Assembly (NCBI RefSeq): GCF_900101895.1
Contig: NZ_FMVF01000013.1
Location: 40,901-104,900 of the forward strand
DNA length: 64,000 nucleotides
Direction: 5' to 3'
DNA from: Flavobacterium caeni
GTDB taxonomy: Bacteria; Bacteroidota; Bacteroidia; Flavobacteriales; Flavobacteriaceae
Of the stretch, positions 7,829-15,711 are shown one piece after another (within the stretch, counting starts at the first letter, position 1; the number at the start of each line of letters is the position of its first letter). The notes beneath the pieces are model-generated. The model saw nothing but the letters and a program-made list of their open reading frames with translations. It did no database searches and was not told the origin of the DNA. Both the position numbers and the translations under genes were made by a program.

Positions 7829-8812
7829 TACCGTAATGTCTGGATTCTCGGGGTTCTCGGGTGCGTCCCTGAACCGCGATTCGGGTTTTTGCTTTTTGAG
7901 GACAGGCGTGTTCTTTTTCATCATTTCGCCCACCTGGTTCGATGCGCTGAACGAAGCCACCATGTTGTTGAGCATGTCGCTGCCCGCTTGCGGCGAGTTG
8001 GGTAAGAGGATCAGGTTCGAATTGGTATCGGCGCCAATGGCCTGCAGCGTATCGTAATGTTGCGTCACGACAATCAGGGCCGAAGCTTCCTGCGAGTTAA
8101 TTCCCACGTTGTTCAACACCTCGACGCTTTCTACGAGTCCGCGTGCAATTTCGCGGCGTTGGTCGGCAATACCTTGTCCTTGAAGACGTTTGCTCTCGGC
8201 TTCGGCCTTGGCTTTGGCCACGATGCGGATGCGCGAACTTTCGGCTTCGAACTCGGCGGCGGTCTTTTCGCGGTCGGCGGCGTTGATGCGGTTCATCGCG
8301 TTTTTGACTTGCAAATCAGGGTCGATGTCGGTCACGAGCGTATTGATGATGTCGTATCCGTAGGTCATCATGGCTTCGTTGAGCTCTCGTTTGACGGCTA
8401 TTGCGATGTCGTCTTTTCTTTCGAAAACATCATCGAGTTTGAGTTTCGGGACTTCGGCGCGCACCACATCGAACACATAGGCCGTGATCTGGTCGTGCGG
8501 GTATTCGAGTTTGTAGAACGCGTCGTACACCTTGTCCTGTATGACCTTGAATTGTACCGATACCTTCATCTTGACAAATACATTGTCCTTGGTCTTGGTC
8601 TCGATGATCACATCAAGCTGTTGGATCTTGAGGTTTACGCGGCCTGCGATGCGGTCGATGATCGGGATCTTGAGCTGCAATCCCGAGTTGCGTACGCTTA
8701 GAAATTTACCGAAACGCTCAATGATGACGGCCGTTTGTTGCTTGACCGTAAAAAAAGAAGAAAGGAAAACAAATAGGGCAAAGACCAAAAAAATGATAGA
8801 GGTGATACTCAT
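7826..8812 (-). CDS. SPFH/Band 7 (stomatin-like) membrane protein
   Basis: The 328 residues comprise an N-terminal membrane anchor (residues 4-22), the SPFH core beginning VKQQTAVIIERFGKF and continuing with VNLKIQQLDV and KDNVFVKMKVSVQFKV, and then an alanine- and glutamate-rich coiled coil (AAEFEAESSRIRIVAKAKAEAESKRLQGQGIA). Such proteins form oligomeric rings on the inner membrane and often scaffold proteases; the partner here is unknown. The C-terminal end is proline-rich. It converges on the YtxH operon. Confidence 0.92.
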   Translation of the reverse strand: MSITSIIFLVFALFVFLSSFFTVKQQTAVIIERFGKFLSVRNSGLQLKIPIIDRIAGRVNLKIQQLDVIIETKTKDNVFVKMKVSVQFKVIQDKVYDAFYKLEYPHDQITAYVFDVVRAEVPKLKLDDVFERKDDIAIAVKRELNEAMMTYGYDIINTLVTDIDPDLQVKNAMNRINAADREKTAAEFEAESSRIRIVAKAKAEAESKRLQGQGIADQRREIARGLVESVEVLNNVGINSQEASALIVVTQHYDTLQAIGADTNSNLILLPNSPQAGSDMLNNMVASFSASNQVGEMMKKNTPVLKKQKPESRFRDAPENPENPDITV

Positions 8813-8856
8813 GGCAATTAAGTTTTAAAATCCCCGTTAAATTACGAAAAATAAAT

Positions 8857-8864
8857 TACGTTTG
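8857..8864 (+). promoter_or_regulatory. Promoter -7 element of the 8883 gene
   Basis: TACGTTTG matches TAnnTTTG. The predicted leader is about 15 nt to the ATG at 8883, which supports that start over the upstream in-frame ATG at 8862, which overlaps the promoter. Confidence 0.6.
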
Positions 8865-8882
8865 CCCTTCAAAACGAAACCT

Positions 8883-9536
8883 ATGAAAAAGTTGCTCTTG
8901 ACACTCGCACTGGCCGCGTGCCCGATTTTGGCCGTTGCGCAATGGGAATACCGCGATTCGAACCGTATCGGGATCATTGGCGGGATCAACCATTTTAGCT
9001 TGAACACCGATAATTTCGACGCCAAGCCAGAAGTAGGGTGGAACGCCGGTCTTTCGATGCGCGGCAATTTCTACAACAACTTCGACATGGTCTATGCGAT
9101 GCAATTCAGCGAGAACAAATTCTCGGTCGAGACGACCAATCCGCTGACGGCGCAAAAAAAGGACGTCGGCTTTAAATTACCGTCGGCGCAAATCTCGCTC
9201 ATGCTCAGCTACAAAATCGTCGAGCACCATTTGAGCATCGAATTCGGGCCGATGTTGCAGGTAAACGACAAATTCAAGATCGACGACGATGCCAACGTGA
9301 ACAACATCATCGACGGCACGACGTTCAAGGCGGGCGACATCCGCAAGATCTCGAAATTCAATTTTTATCCGGTGGCGGGCGTCACGTTCGGGATCAAACA
9401 CCTGCGCGGGAACATCCAATACGCTTATGGTTTGAACAACATCCTTGGCAATCTTAACGATACGGGGCTTTATCCGGGAACCAAATTCAAAGGCAATGCG
9501 GGTATATTGAGCGGCAACCTCATTATTTATTTGTAA
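8883..9536 (+). CDS. Outer-membrane beta-barrel protein (PorT/OMP_b-brl_2-like)
   Basis: The 217-residue protein has a signal peptide (MKKLLLTLALAACPILAVAQ) and then alternating amphipathic strands such as GIIGGINHFSLNT, GWNAGLSMRGNFYNNFDMVYAMQFSENKF and FYPVAGVTFGIKHLRGNIQYAYGLNNI. It ends in a hydrophobic aromatic-rich strand, as expected for an eight-stranded porin-like barrel. The exact role is unknown. The next gene starts one base after the stop. Confidence 0.8.
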   Translation: MKKLLLTLALAACPILAVAQWEYRDSNRIGIIGGINHFSLNTDNFDAKPEVGWNAGLSMRGNFYNNFDMVYAMQFSENKFSVETTNPLTAQKKDVGFKLPSAQISLMLSYKIVEHHLSIEFGPMLQVNDKFKIDDDANVNNIIDGTTFKAGDIRKISKFNFYPVAGVTFGIKHLRGNIQYAYGLNNILGNLNDTGLYPGTKFKGNAGILSGNLIIYL

Positions 9537-9537
9537 G

Positions 9538-10122
9538 ATGAAAAAGATAGTTGCACTTTTTTTACTGTCAGGATTGCCGGTTTTGGCGCAATCGATCCAA
9601 AAAAAGGACGGATCGACGATTGATTTAGCAGGAGGCAAAATCCATGTCGAAGCCGGTAACAAGCGTATCGTGTATTTCGAAAAGGACAGCAAAAAGGAGC
9701 AACGCGTCAAGTTCAAGGATTTAAAACAAGCCAGCTGGGACGATTTTGTGTTCCAAACGTTCGAGATAGCAGGAAAGACGCGCGGCTATTATGTCGTGGC
9801 GCAGCAAAACGGCAAGTCGTTGCTCGTATCCAAACGGACGCGTGTCAAAAGCCGGGGCGGATTCGAATCGACTTATACGCATTATGAAATGGCCATCGTC
9901 GACGCGCAATCGCAAATGGTCGACGCGTTGGAATTTACCGACGAGAACACCGACAAGAAAATCGGCGAACGTGCCAAAATCATCCCCATGATCGAAACCC
10001 ATTTCGCCGGTTGTACCAAGCTGATCGAGAAGACAAGAGCGTTCGAAAGCCCGGCCAGCGATACCCAGAACAAGACCATATTGGTTTTACTCAACGAACC
10101 GACGCTTGTTAAATGCCTATAA
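9538..10122 (+). CDS. Secreted hypothetical protein, partner of the preceding barrel gene
   Basis: The 194-residue protein has a signal peptide (MKKIVALFLLSGLPVLAQS). The mature part contains a KKDGSTIDLAGGKIHVEAG segment, basic beta-rich stretches and two cysteines (CTKLIE near 160 and the penultimate residue). I do not recognise a family. The one-base spacing to the outer-membrane barrel gene suggests one transcript and a periplasmic location. Confidence 0.6.
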   Translation: MKKIVALFLLSGLPVLAQSIQKKDGSTIDLAGGKIHVEAGNKRIVYFEKDSKKEQRVKFKDLKQASWDDFVFQTFEIAGKTRGYYVVAQQNGKSLLVSKRTRVKSRGGFESTYTHYEMAIVDAQSQMVDALEFTDENTDKKIGERAKIIPMIETHFAGCTKLIEKTRAFESPASDTQNKTILVLLNEPTLVKCL

Positions 10123-10147
10123 AAAAAGCGCCTCTCGGGGCGCTTTT
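10121..10147. terminator. Bidirectional intrinsic terminator between the 9538 gene and gltX
   Basis: AGCGCC / GGCGCT stem with seven A on the left and TTTT on the right. The minus-strand reading has the longer T run, so it is strongest for gltX. Confidence 0.85.
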
Positions 10148-10150
10148 GTG

Positions 10151-11662
10151 TTATAATGTAGCGATCGCTTTTTGTATTCTGCTGATCGTTTCCTCCTTAC
10201 CGATGATTTCGGCGATATCAAACAAATGCGGGCCTTTTAGCGCGCCCACAAGGCTTAGTCTGAACGGTTGCATCACTTTGCCCATGCCGATTTCGTTTTG
10301 GGTCATCCAATCCTTGACGATCGTTTCGATGTTTGCAGATCGGAAATCTTCGATGTTGGCCAATACTTCGACCAATTGGTTCATCAATACCGGCGTGTCT
10401 TCTTTCCAGTTCTTGGCGGCTTTTTCGTCATACGATGTAGGCGCGACAAAGAAGTAATCGCTGAGTTCCCAGAATTCCGACACGAAATGCGCGCGTTCCT
10501 TGATCAAACCGACGATGCGCGTGAGTTTGGTGGGCGAATAGGTGCGTGGTAGGTTTTTCGAAGCGACGACCGGGGCAAACGCTTGCGCGAGTTCGGCATC
10601 GTCTTTACCGATCAAATATTGGTGGTTGAACCATTTGTTCTTTTCGGGATCGAATTTGGCGCCGGCCTTGTGTACGCGACCCAAATCGAATGAATTACAC
10701 AGTTCTTCGAGCGAAAACAGTTCTTTGTCGGTACCGTCGTTCCAGCCCAAAAGCGCGAGGAAATTGATAACCGCTTCCGGGAAAAATCCTTTTTCACGAT
10801 AACCCGAAGAAACGCCTTCGTCGGTTTTCCATTCGAGCGGGAACACCGGAAAGCCCATCTTGTCGCCGTCGCGTTTGGAGAGTTTTCCGTTGCCGATGGG
10901 TTTCAAGATCAGCGGCAAATGCGCAAACTCGGGCGCGTCCCAACCAAATGCGCGGTAGAGCAGTACGTGTAACGGCATCGATGGCAACCATTCCTCGCCG
11001 CGGATCACGTGAGAGGTTTGCATCAGATGATCGTCTACGATGTTGGCCAAATGGTAGGTAGGCATGCCATCGCTTTTGAACAACACCTTGTCGTCGAGCA
11101 GGTTGGTATCGAATTTAATGTCGCCGCGGATGATGTCGTGCAGCTGCAACGTTTCGCCTACGGGAGTTTTGAATCGAATGACGTAATCTTCGCCGGCGGC
11201 CAATCGTTTGGCGACGTCTTCGGCCGAATTCGTCAGTGAATTGTCCAATTGTTCGCGTACCGAATGGTTGTAGATGAACGTTTGTCCCAAAGCCTCTTTG
11301 TCCTTGCGCATCGCATCGAGATTCTCGGCAGAATCGAACGCATAATAGGCGTGGCCCGACGCGATCAGCTGGTCGGCGTATTGTTTGTAGATGGCTTTGC
11401 GCTCGCTTTGTCGGTACGGCCCGAACTTTTCGTTCTTGCCTACGGTTTCCTCGGGCGAAATCCCAAGCCACTGGAGGGCTTCCATGATGTAGGCTTCGGC
11501 ACCCGGGACAAACCTGTTTTGGTCGGTGTCCTCGATGCGCAGGTAGAAAACCCCGCCATGTTTCTTGGCGAAAAGATAGTTGAACAGCGCGGTGCGCACG
11601 CCGCCTATGTGTAAAGGTCCGGTAGGACTGGGTGCAAAACGCACTCGTACTGGCTTCGACAT
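10151..11662 (-). CDS. gltX: Glutamyl-tRNA synthetase
   Basis: This class I synthetase charges tRNA-Glu. The 503 residues include FAPSPTGPLHIGG (HIGH motif, residues 8-20), the LRIEDTDQNRFVPG segment, the KLSKRDGDKMGFPVF KMSKS region (about residue 260) and an alpha-helical anticodon-binding C-terminus. The ATG at 11662 gives the family-standard MSKPVRVRFAPSPTG start and lies just after a TAnnTTTG element, so the longer in-frame reading to 11770 was rejected. Confidence 0.97.
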   Translation of the reverse strand: MSKPVRVRFAPSPTGPLHIGGVRTALFNYLFAKKHGGVFYLRIEDTDQNRFVPGAEAYIMEALQWLGISPEETVGKNEKFGPYRQSERKAIYKQYADQLIASGHAYYAFDSAENLDAMRKDKEALGQTFIYNHSVREQLDNSLTNSAEDVAKRLAAGEDYVIRFKTPVGETLQLHDIIRGDIKFDTNLLDDKVLFKSDGMPTYHLANIVDDHLMQTSHVIRGEEWLPSMPLHVLLYRAFGWDAPEFAHLPLILKPIGNGKLSKRDGDKMGFPVFPLEWKTDEGVSSGYREKGFFPEAVINFLALLGWNDGTDKELFSLEELCNSFDLGRVHKAGAKFDPEKNKWFNHQYLIGKDDAELAQAFAPVVASKNLPRTYSPTKLTRIVGLIKERAHFVSEFWELSDYFFVAPTSYDEKAAKNWKEDTPVLMNQLVEVLANIEDFRSANIETIVKDWMTQNEIGMGKVMQPFRLSLVGALKGPHLFDIAEIIGKEETISRIQKAIATL

Positions 11663-11678
11663 TTTGTAGAATTTTGCG

Positions 11679-11686
11679 CAAAGATA
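11679..11686 (-). promoter_or_regulatory. Promoter -7 element of gltX
   Basis: TATCTTTG on the minus strand is a perfect TAnnTTTG match. The predicted leader is about 13 nt. A tandem TTTGAAAA repeat lies directly upstream. Confidence 0.65.
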
Positions 11687-11708
11687 CGATTGGAATCGCT
11701 TTTCCGGA

Positions 11709-11741
11709 ATTTGAAAATTTGAAAATTTGAAAATTTGGAAA
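11709..11741. repeat. Tandem repeat of an 8-bp TTTGAAAA unit upstream of gltX
   Basis: About four copies of TTTGAAAA. The same unit builds the inverted arms of the four-helix-bundle cassette at 44.9-45.3 kb. The remaining DNA to 11925 shows no gene. Confidence 0.85.
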
Positions 11742-11925
11742 TGCGCCCTGCGAGAGGAAGCTGTTGGCATACAAAAGAAAGGGGCCAGCCAAAGGGCAGG
11801 AAAGTGTGTGATGAGAAAGATTTGGGCATGTAAGAGATGGACTTTCGACCCAAAGTTTTACGATAGTTTTTTTGCATTTTTTTTAACCTTTTCCAATTCA
11901 GATAAAATCGTACTTTTAGCGGTTA

Positions 11926-11933
11926 TAAGTTTG
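11926..11933 (+). promoter_or_regulatory. Promoter -7 element of the DUF4175-ybeY-mnmG operon
   Basis: TAAGTTTG matches TAnnTTTG. The predicted transcription start (about 11937) is one base before the ATG, implying a nearly leaderless transcript. A second, imperfect element TACTTTTA lies at 11911-11918 and would give a 15-nt leader instead. Confidence 0.5.
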
Positions 11934-11937
11934 GCCC

Positions 11938-14900
11938 ATGGCGACAGCGACGGTCATTTACGAGAAACTCGAGGCGTTTATCCGAAAATACTATACCAAC
12001 GAACTCATCCGCGGCATACTGTTTTTTGTCGGACTGGGCTTGCTGTACCTGCTCTTTACGTTGTTTGTCGAGTATTTTTTATGGCTCAAACCCACAGGAC
12101 GCACCGTGTTGTTCTGGTTGTTCGTCGGCGTAGAATTGTTTCTGCTGGCGCGCTATATTTTGTTCCCGATTTTCAAGCTTTTCAAGTTGCAAAAGGGGAT
12201 AGGGTATGCCGAGGCGTCGCAAATCATCGGCAGCCATTTTAACGAAGTCGATGACAAGCTCACCAATTTCCTGCAACTTTCAAACGATTCGAACCAATCC
12301 GAATTGTTGCTTGCGTCGATCGAACAAAAGGCGCATGCGTTACAACCCATACCGTTTTCGAACGCCGTCAATTTCTCGAAGAACAAAAAATACCTGCCGT
12401 TGGCGTTGTTGCCGTTGTTGTTTTTCGCGTTCTTTTATCTTTCGGGCAATGCCGACGTGATTTCGGCAAGTCTCAACCGCGTCGTGCACCACCGCGAACA
12501 ATTCCTGCCGCCGGCTCCGTTCGAATTTGTGTTGCTCAATGACAATCTTCAAACCGAACAAAACAAAGATTTTACCGTACGCGTCCAATCGCGCGGCAAG
12601 GTCGTTCCCGAAAATGCGATGATGGTTATTGGCGACGAAAGCTACTTCATGGAATCGTCGGGGCCGGGCACGTTCAGCTTTAAGATCGCCAAGCCGATGG
12701 ACAACGTTTCGTTCCATATCGAAGCCAACGATATTTCGTCGCACGAGTACGAACTGGCCGTGGTGGCCGTGCCGTCGATCGCGAATTTCGAGATGGTTTT
12801 GAACTATCCGAATTACCTGGGCAAGAAAACCGAGACCATCAAAGGGACGGGCAACGCCATTGTCCCCGAGGGCACCAGCGTCACCTGGCGCATGCAAACG
12901 CTGGCCACGCAAAAAATCGAGTGGAGCGCCGGGGGCCATAGTTTTCCGTTTCTGAAAAATGACGACGTCTTTACGATTTCAAAAGGCATTTTGCAAAATA
13001 CGGATTACCAGATCTTGACCTCGAACGACAAGGTTACGCATTACGAGAAACTCAATTACCAGTTGTCGGTTGTCAAGGACCAGTTCCCGACCATCAACGT
13101 CAATCCGGCGCCCGACAGCCTGAAGGTGCAAAAGAATTACGTGCTTGGGCAGGTTTCCGACGATTATGGATTGTCGAGATTGCAAATCGTCTACTATCCG
13201 AAGGACGCACCCGACAAGGCCCGCCGCGGAACCATCGCGGTCAAGAATGGCGTGTTCGACCAATTCGTTTTTGCGTTTCCGAGTACGTTGCCCGTGGAGC
13301 CTGGCGTGAATTACGAGTATTATTTCGAGGTGTTCGACAACGATGCAATCCATCATTTCAAGAGCACCAAATCGTCGGTGTTCTCGAACCGCATCCAAAC
13401 CGAGGAAGAGAAAGCCGATGCGATGCTACAGCAGCAAAGCGAGAACATCAACAGTCTCGAGAAATCGTTGCGCAACCAGGACAAGCAGTTATCCGAGATC
13501 GACAAGCTGCAAAAGGCGGGCAAGGAGCGCGACAATCTGGAATTCAAGGACCAGCAAAAGATCAACGATTTCATCAAACGCCAAAAGCAACAAGACGAGA
13601 TGATGAAGGAGTTTTCGAAAAAGATGGACGAAAACCTCGACAAATTCCAATCGGAGAAAAAAGACGAATTCAAGGAAGAATTGCAAAAGCGTCTGGAAAA
13701 TGCCGAGAAAGACCTCGAGAAGAACCAAAAACTGCTCGACGAGCTCAAGGAACTCAACGACAAGATCAAGAACGAGGAGCTCATGGACAAGCTCGACAAG
13801 TTCAAACAAAACAGCAAGAACCAGGTCAAGAACCTAGAACAATTGGTCGAGCTGACCAAGAAATATTATGTCGAGAAAAAGGCCGAACAACTGGCCGACA
13901 AGCTCGACAAACTTTCTGAAAAGCAAGATAAACTCTCGGAAAGCGGCAAGGAGAACGACGCCAAGAAGCAGGACGAGATCAACAAGGAATTCGACAAAAT
14001 CCAGAAAGAACTCAAGGAACTCGACAAGGAGAACCAGGAATTGAAGTCGCCGATGGACATTCCAAAAGACCCCGAAAAGGAGCAAAGCATCGACGAGGAT
14101 TTGAAAAAGGCGTCGGACGAGTTACAAAAGGATGCCAAAGACAAGGCCAAACCCAAACAAAAGAGCGCGTCCAAGAAAATGAAGGAGATGAGCCAGAGCA
14201 TGCAGGACAGCATGGCGGGCGGCGAGATGGAGCAGCTCGAAGAAGACGTCAAGATGTTGCGTCAGATACTCGACAACCTGCTGGCATTTTCGTTTTCGCA
14301 GGAAGATTTGATGGGGCAGTTCAAAGGGCTTAAGCGCGGATCGCCGTCGTTCAATAAAAACCTCAAGCTGCAGCAGGATCTGAAATTGCAGTTCAAACAC
14401 GTCGATGACAGTTTGTTTGCGATGTCGTTGCGCAACCCGAAGATTGCCGAAGACGTGACCAAGGAAATCGGGAACGTGCACTACAACATCGACAAATCGC
14501 TCGAGAACCTGGTCGAGGCCAACGTCGCCAAGGGCGTTTCGCATCAGCAATACACGGTGTCGTCGGCCAACAAGCTCGCCGATTTTCTGAGCGACATCCT
14601 CAACGGGATGCAAATGTCGTTGTCGGGTTCTGGAACGGGCGGCAAGCCCAAACCCGGACAGGGACAGGGCGCGGGGATGCAACTGCCCGACATCATCAAG
14701 AAACAAGAAGGCCTTAGCGAACAAATGAAGGAGGCGATGAAAAAAGGCAAAAAGCCTGGCGATGGCAAGAGGCCCGGCGACGGTGAAAAACCAGGAGGTG
14801 GCGAGAAAGGCAAGCAAGGCAAAGACGGCAAATCGAGCGGGGGCGATGGCGAAGGACAGGAAGGAGAAGACGGCGAGGGCGACGCACGCGCGATCATGGA

Positions 14901-15282
14901 AATTTACAGAGAGCAAAAGCAGTTGCGCGAAGCACTGCAAAACGAATTGAACAAGAAAGGACTTGGGGGCAACGGACAAAACGCGCTCGACCAGATGAAG
15001 CAAATCGAGAAGCAATTGCTCAACAAAGGTTTTAACAACGAGACGTTGCAAAAAGCGCTCAACCTCAAGTACGAACTGTTGAAACTCGACAAAGCAGTCC
15101 AGTTGCAAGGCGAGGAAAAGAAACGGCAGGCCGAGACAAATAAAAAAGAGTTCAACAATCCTGCCAACGCGCTGCCAGCCAACCTGCAAGATTATTTGAA
15201 TGCCATCGAGATTTTAAACAGACAAAGCTTACCTTTGCGCGCCAATTTTAACCAGAAGGTGCAAGAATATTTCAAGCAATGA
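11938..15282 (+). CDS. DUF4175-family membrane-anchored coiled-coil protein
   Basis: The 1114-residue protein has two N-terminal membrane segments (about residues 24-48 and 55-80) and a third near 153-172. A large periplasmic beta-rich part follows (about 175-480), then an extreme lysine/glutamate-rich coiled coil (about 485-790), a glycine/lysine low-complexity stretch with repeated KPGDGKRPGDGEKPGGGEKG-type units (about 895-980), and a helical C-terminus. It fits DUF4175 proteins, conserved upstream of ybeY and mnmG in Flavobacteria. The function is unknown; the anchored coiled-coil design suggests an envelope-spanning or scaffolding part. Its stop overlaps the ybeY start by four bases. Confidence 0.85.
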   Translation: MATATVIYEKLEAFIRKYYTNELIRGILFFVGLGLLYLLFTLFVEYFLWLKPTGRTVLFWLFVGVELFLLARYILFPIFKLFKLQKGIGYAEASQIIGSHFNEVDDKLTNFLQLSNDSNQSELLLASIEQKAHALQPIPFSNAVNFSKNKKYLPLALLPLLFFAFFYLSGNADVISASLNRVVHHREQFLPPAPFEFVLLNDNLQTEQNKDFTVRVQSRGKVVPENAMMVIGDESYFMESSGPGTFSFKIAKPMDNVSFHIEANDISSHEYELAVVAVPSIANFEMVLNYPNYLGKKTETIKGTGNAIVPEGTSVTWRMQTLATQKIEWSAGGHSFPFLKNDDVFTISKGILQNTDYQILTSNDKVTHYEKLNYQLSVVKDQFPTINVNPAPDSLKVQKNYVLGQVSDDYGLSRLQIVYYPKDAPDKARRGTIAVKNGVFDQFVFAFPSTLPVEPGVNYEYYFEVFDNDAIHHFKSTKSSVFSNRIQTEEEKADAMLQQQSENINSLEKSLRNQDKQLSEIDKLQKAGKERDNLEFKDQQKINDFIKRQKQQDEMMKEFSKKMDENLDKFQSEKKDEFKEELQKRLENAEKDLEKNQKLLDELKELNDKIKNEELMDKLDKFKQNSKNQVKNLEQLVELTKKYYVEKKAEQLADKLDKLSEKQDKLSESGKENDAKKQDEINKEFDKIQKELKELDKENQELKSPMDIPKDPEKEQSIDEDLKKASDELQKDAKDKAKPKQKSASKKMKEMSQSMQDSMAGGEMEQLEEDVKMLRQILDNLLAFSFSQEDLMGQFKGLKRGSPSFNKNLKLQQDLKLQFKHVDDSLFAMSLRNPKIAEDVTKEIGNVHYNIDKSLENLVEANVAKGVSHQQYTVSSANKLADFLSDILNGMQMSLSGSGTGGKPKPGQGQGAGMQLPDIIKKQEGLSEQMKEAMKKGKKPGDGKRPGDGEKPGGGEKGKQGKDGKSSGGDGEGQEGEDGEGDARAIMEIYREQKQLREALQNELNKKGLGGNGQNALDQMKQIEKQLLNKGFNNETLQKALNLKYELLKLDKAVQLQGEEKKRQAETNKKEFNNPANALPANLQDYLNAIEILNRQSLPLRANFNQKVQEYFKQ

Positions 15283-15695
15283 TTCAATTCAATTACGAGA
15301 CAGATTTCGAATTAGCCGACGAGACGCTTTATGCCGACTGGATTTCCGAAGTCATTAAAAGCGAGCAGAAGGACGAAGGCGAGATCAATTACATCTTCTG
15401 CGACGACGATTATTTGATTGAAATCAACCGCCAGTATTTGGAGCATGATACACTTACTGACATCATCAGTTTCGATTATTCTGAAGGAAATGTCTTACAA
15501 GGCGATATTTTTATTTCGATTGAACGCGTCAAGGACAATGCCGACGATTTTAAGGTTTTGTTCGAGGAGGAGTTGCGCAGGGTGATGGCACACGGCGTAC
15601 TGCACTATTGCGGATACAAGGACAAGTCCGAAGCCGACGAACAATTGATGCGCCGTAAGGAAGAAGAGAAGATGAAACTATTTCCAAAACAATAA
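15279..15695 (+). CDS. ybeY: Endoribonuclease YbeY (rRNA maturation factor)
   Basis: The 138-residue metal-dependent single-strand endoribonuclease acts in 16S rRNA 3' maturation and ribosome quality control. The signature region reads HGVLHYCGYKDKSEAD (about residues 107-122). The first two histidine ligands are present, but the third histidine of the usual HGxLHxxGYDH pattern is not at its normal place; a Lys-Asp pair follows GY. It overlaps the upstream gene (ATGA), and a parS-like site fills exactly the 16 bases to mnmG. Confidence 0.93.
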   Translation: MIQFNYETDFELADETLYADWISEVIKSEQKDEGEINYIFCDDDYLIEINRQYLEHDTLTDIISFDYSEGNVLQGDIFISIERVKDNADDFKVLFEEELRRVMAHGVLHYCGYKDKSEADEQLMRRKEEEKMKLFPKQ

Positions 15696-15711
15696 TGTTT
15701 CACGTGGAACA
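15696..15711. promoter_or_regulatory. parS-like ParB-binding site between ybeY and mnmG
   Basis: TGTTTCACGTGGAACA; its reverse complement TGTTCCACGTGAAACA fits the published parS pattern TGTTnCACGTGAAACA at all 16 positions. It occupies the complete gap between the ybeY stop and the mnmG start. Confidence 0.8.
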
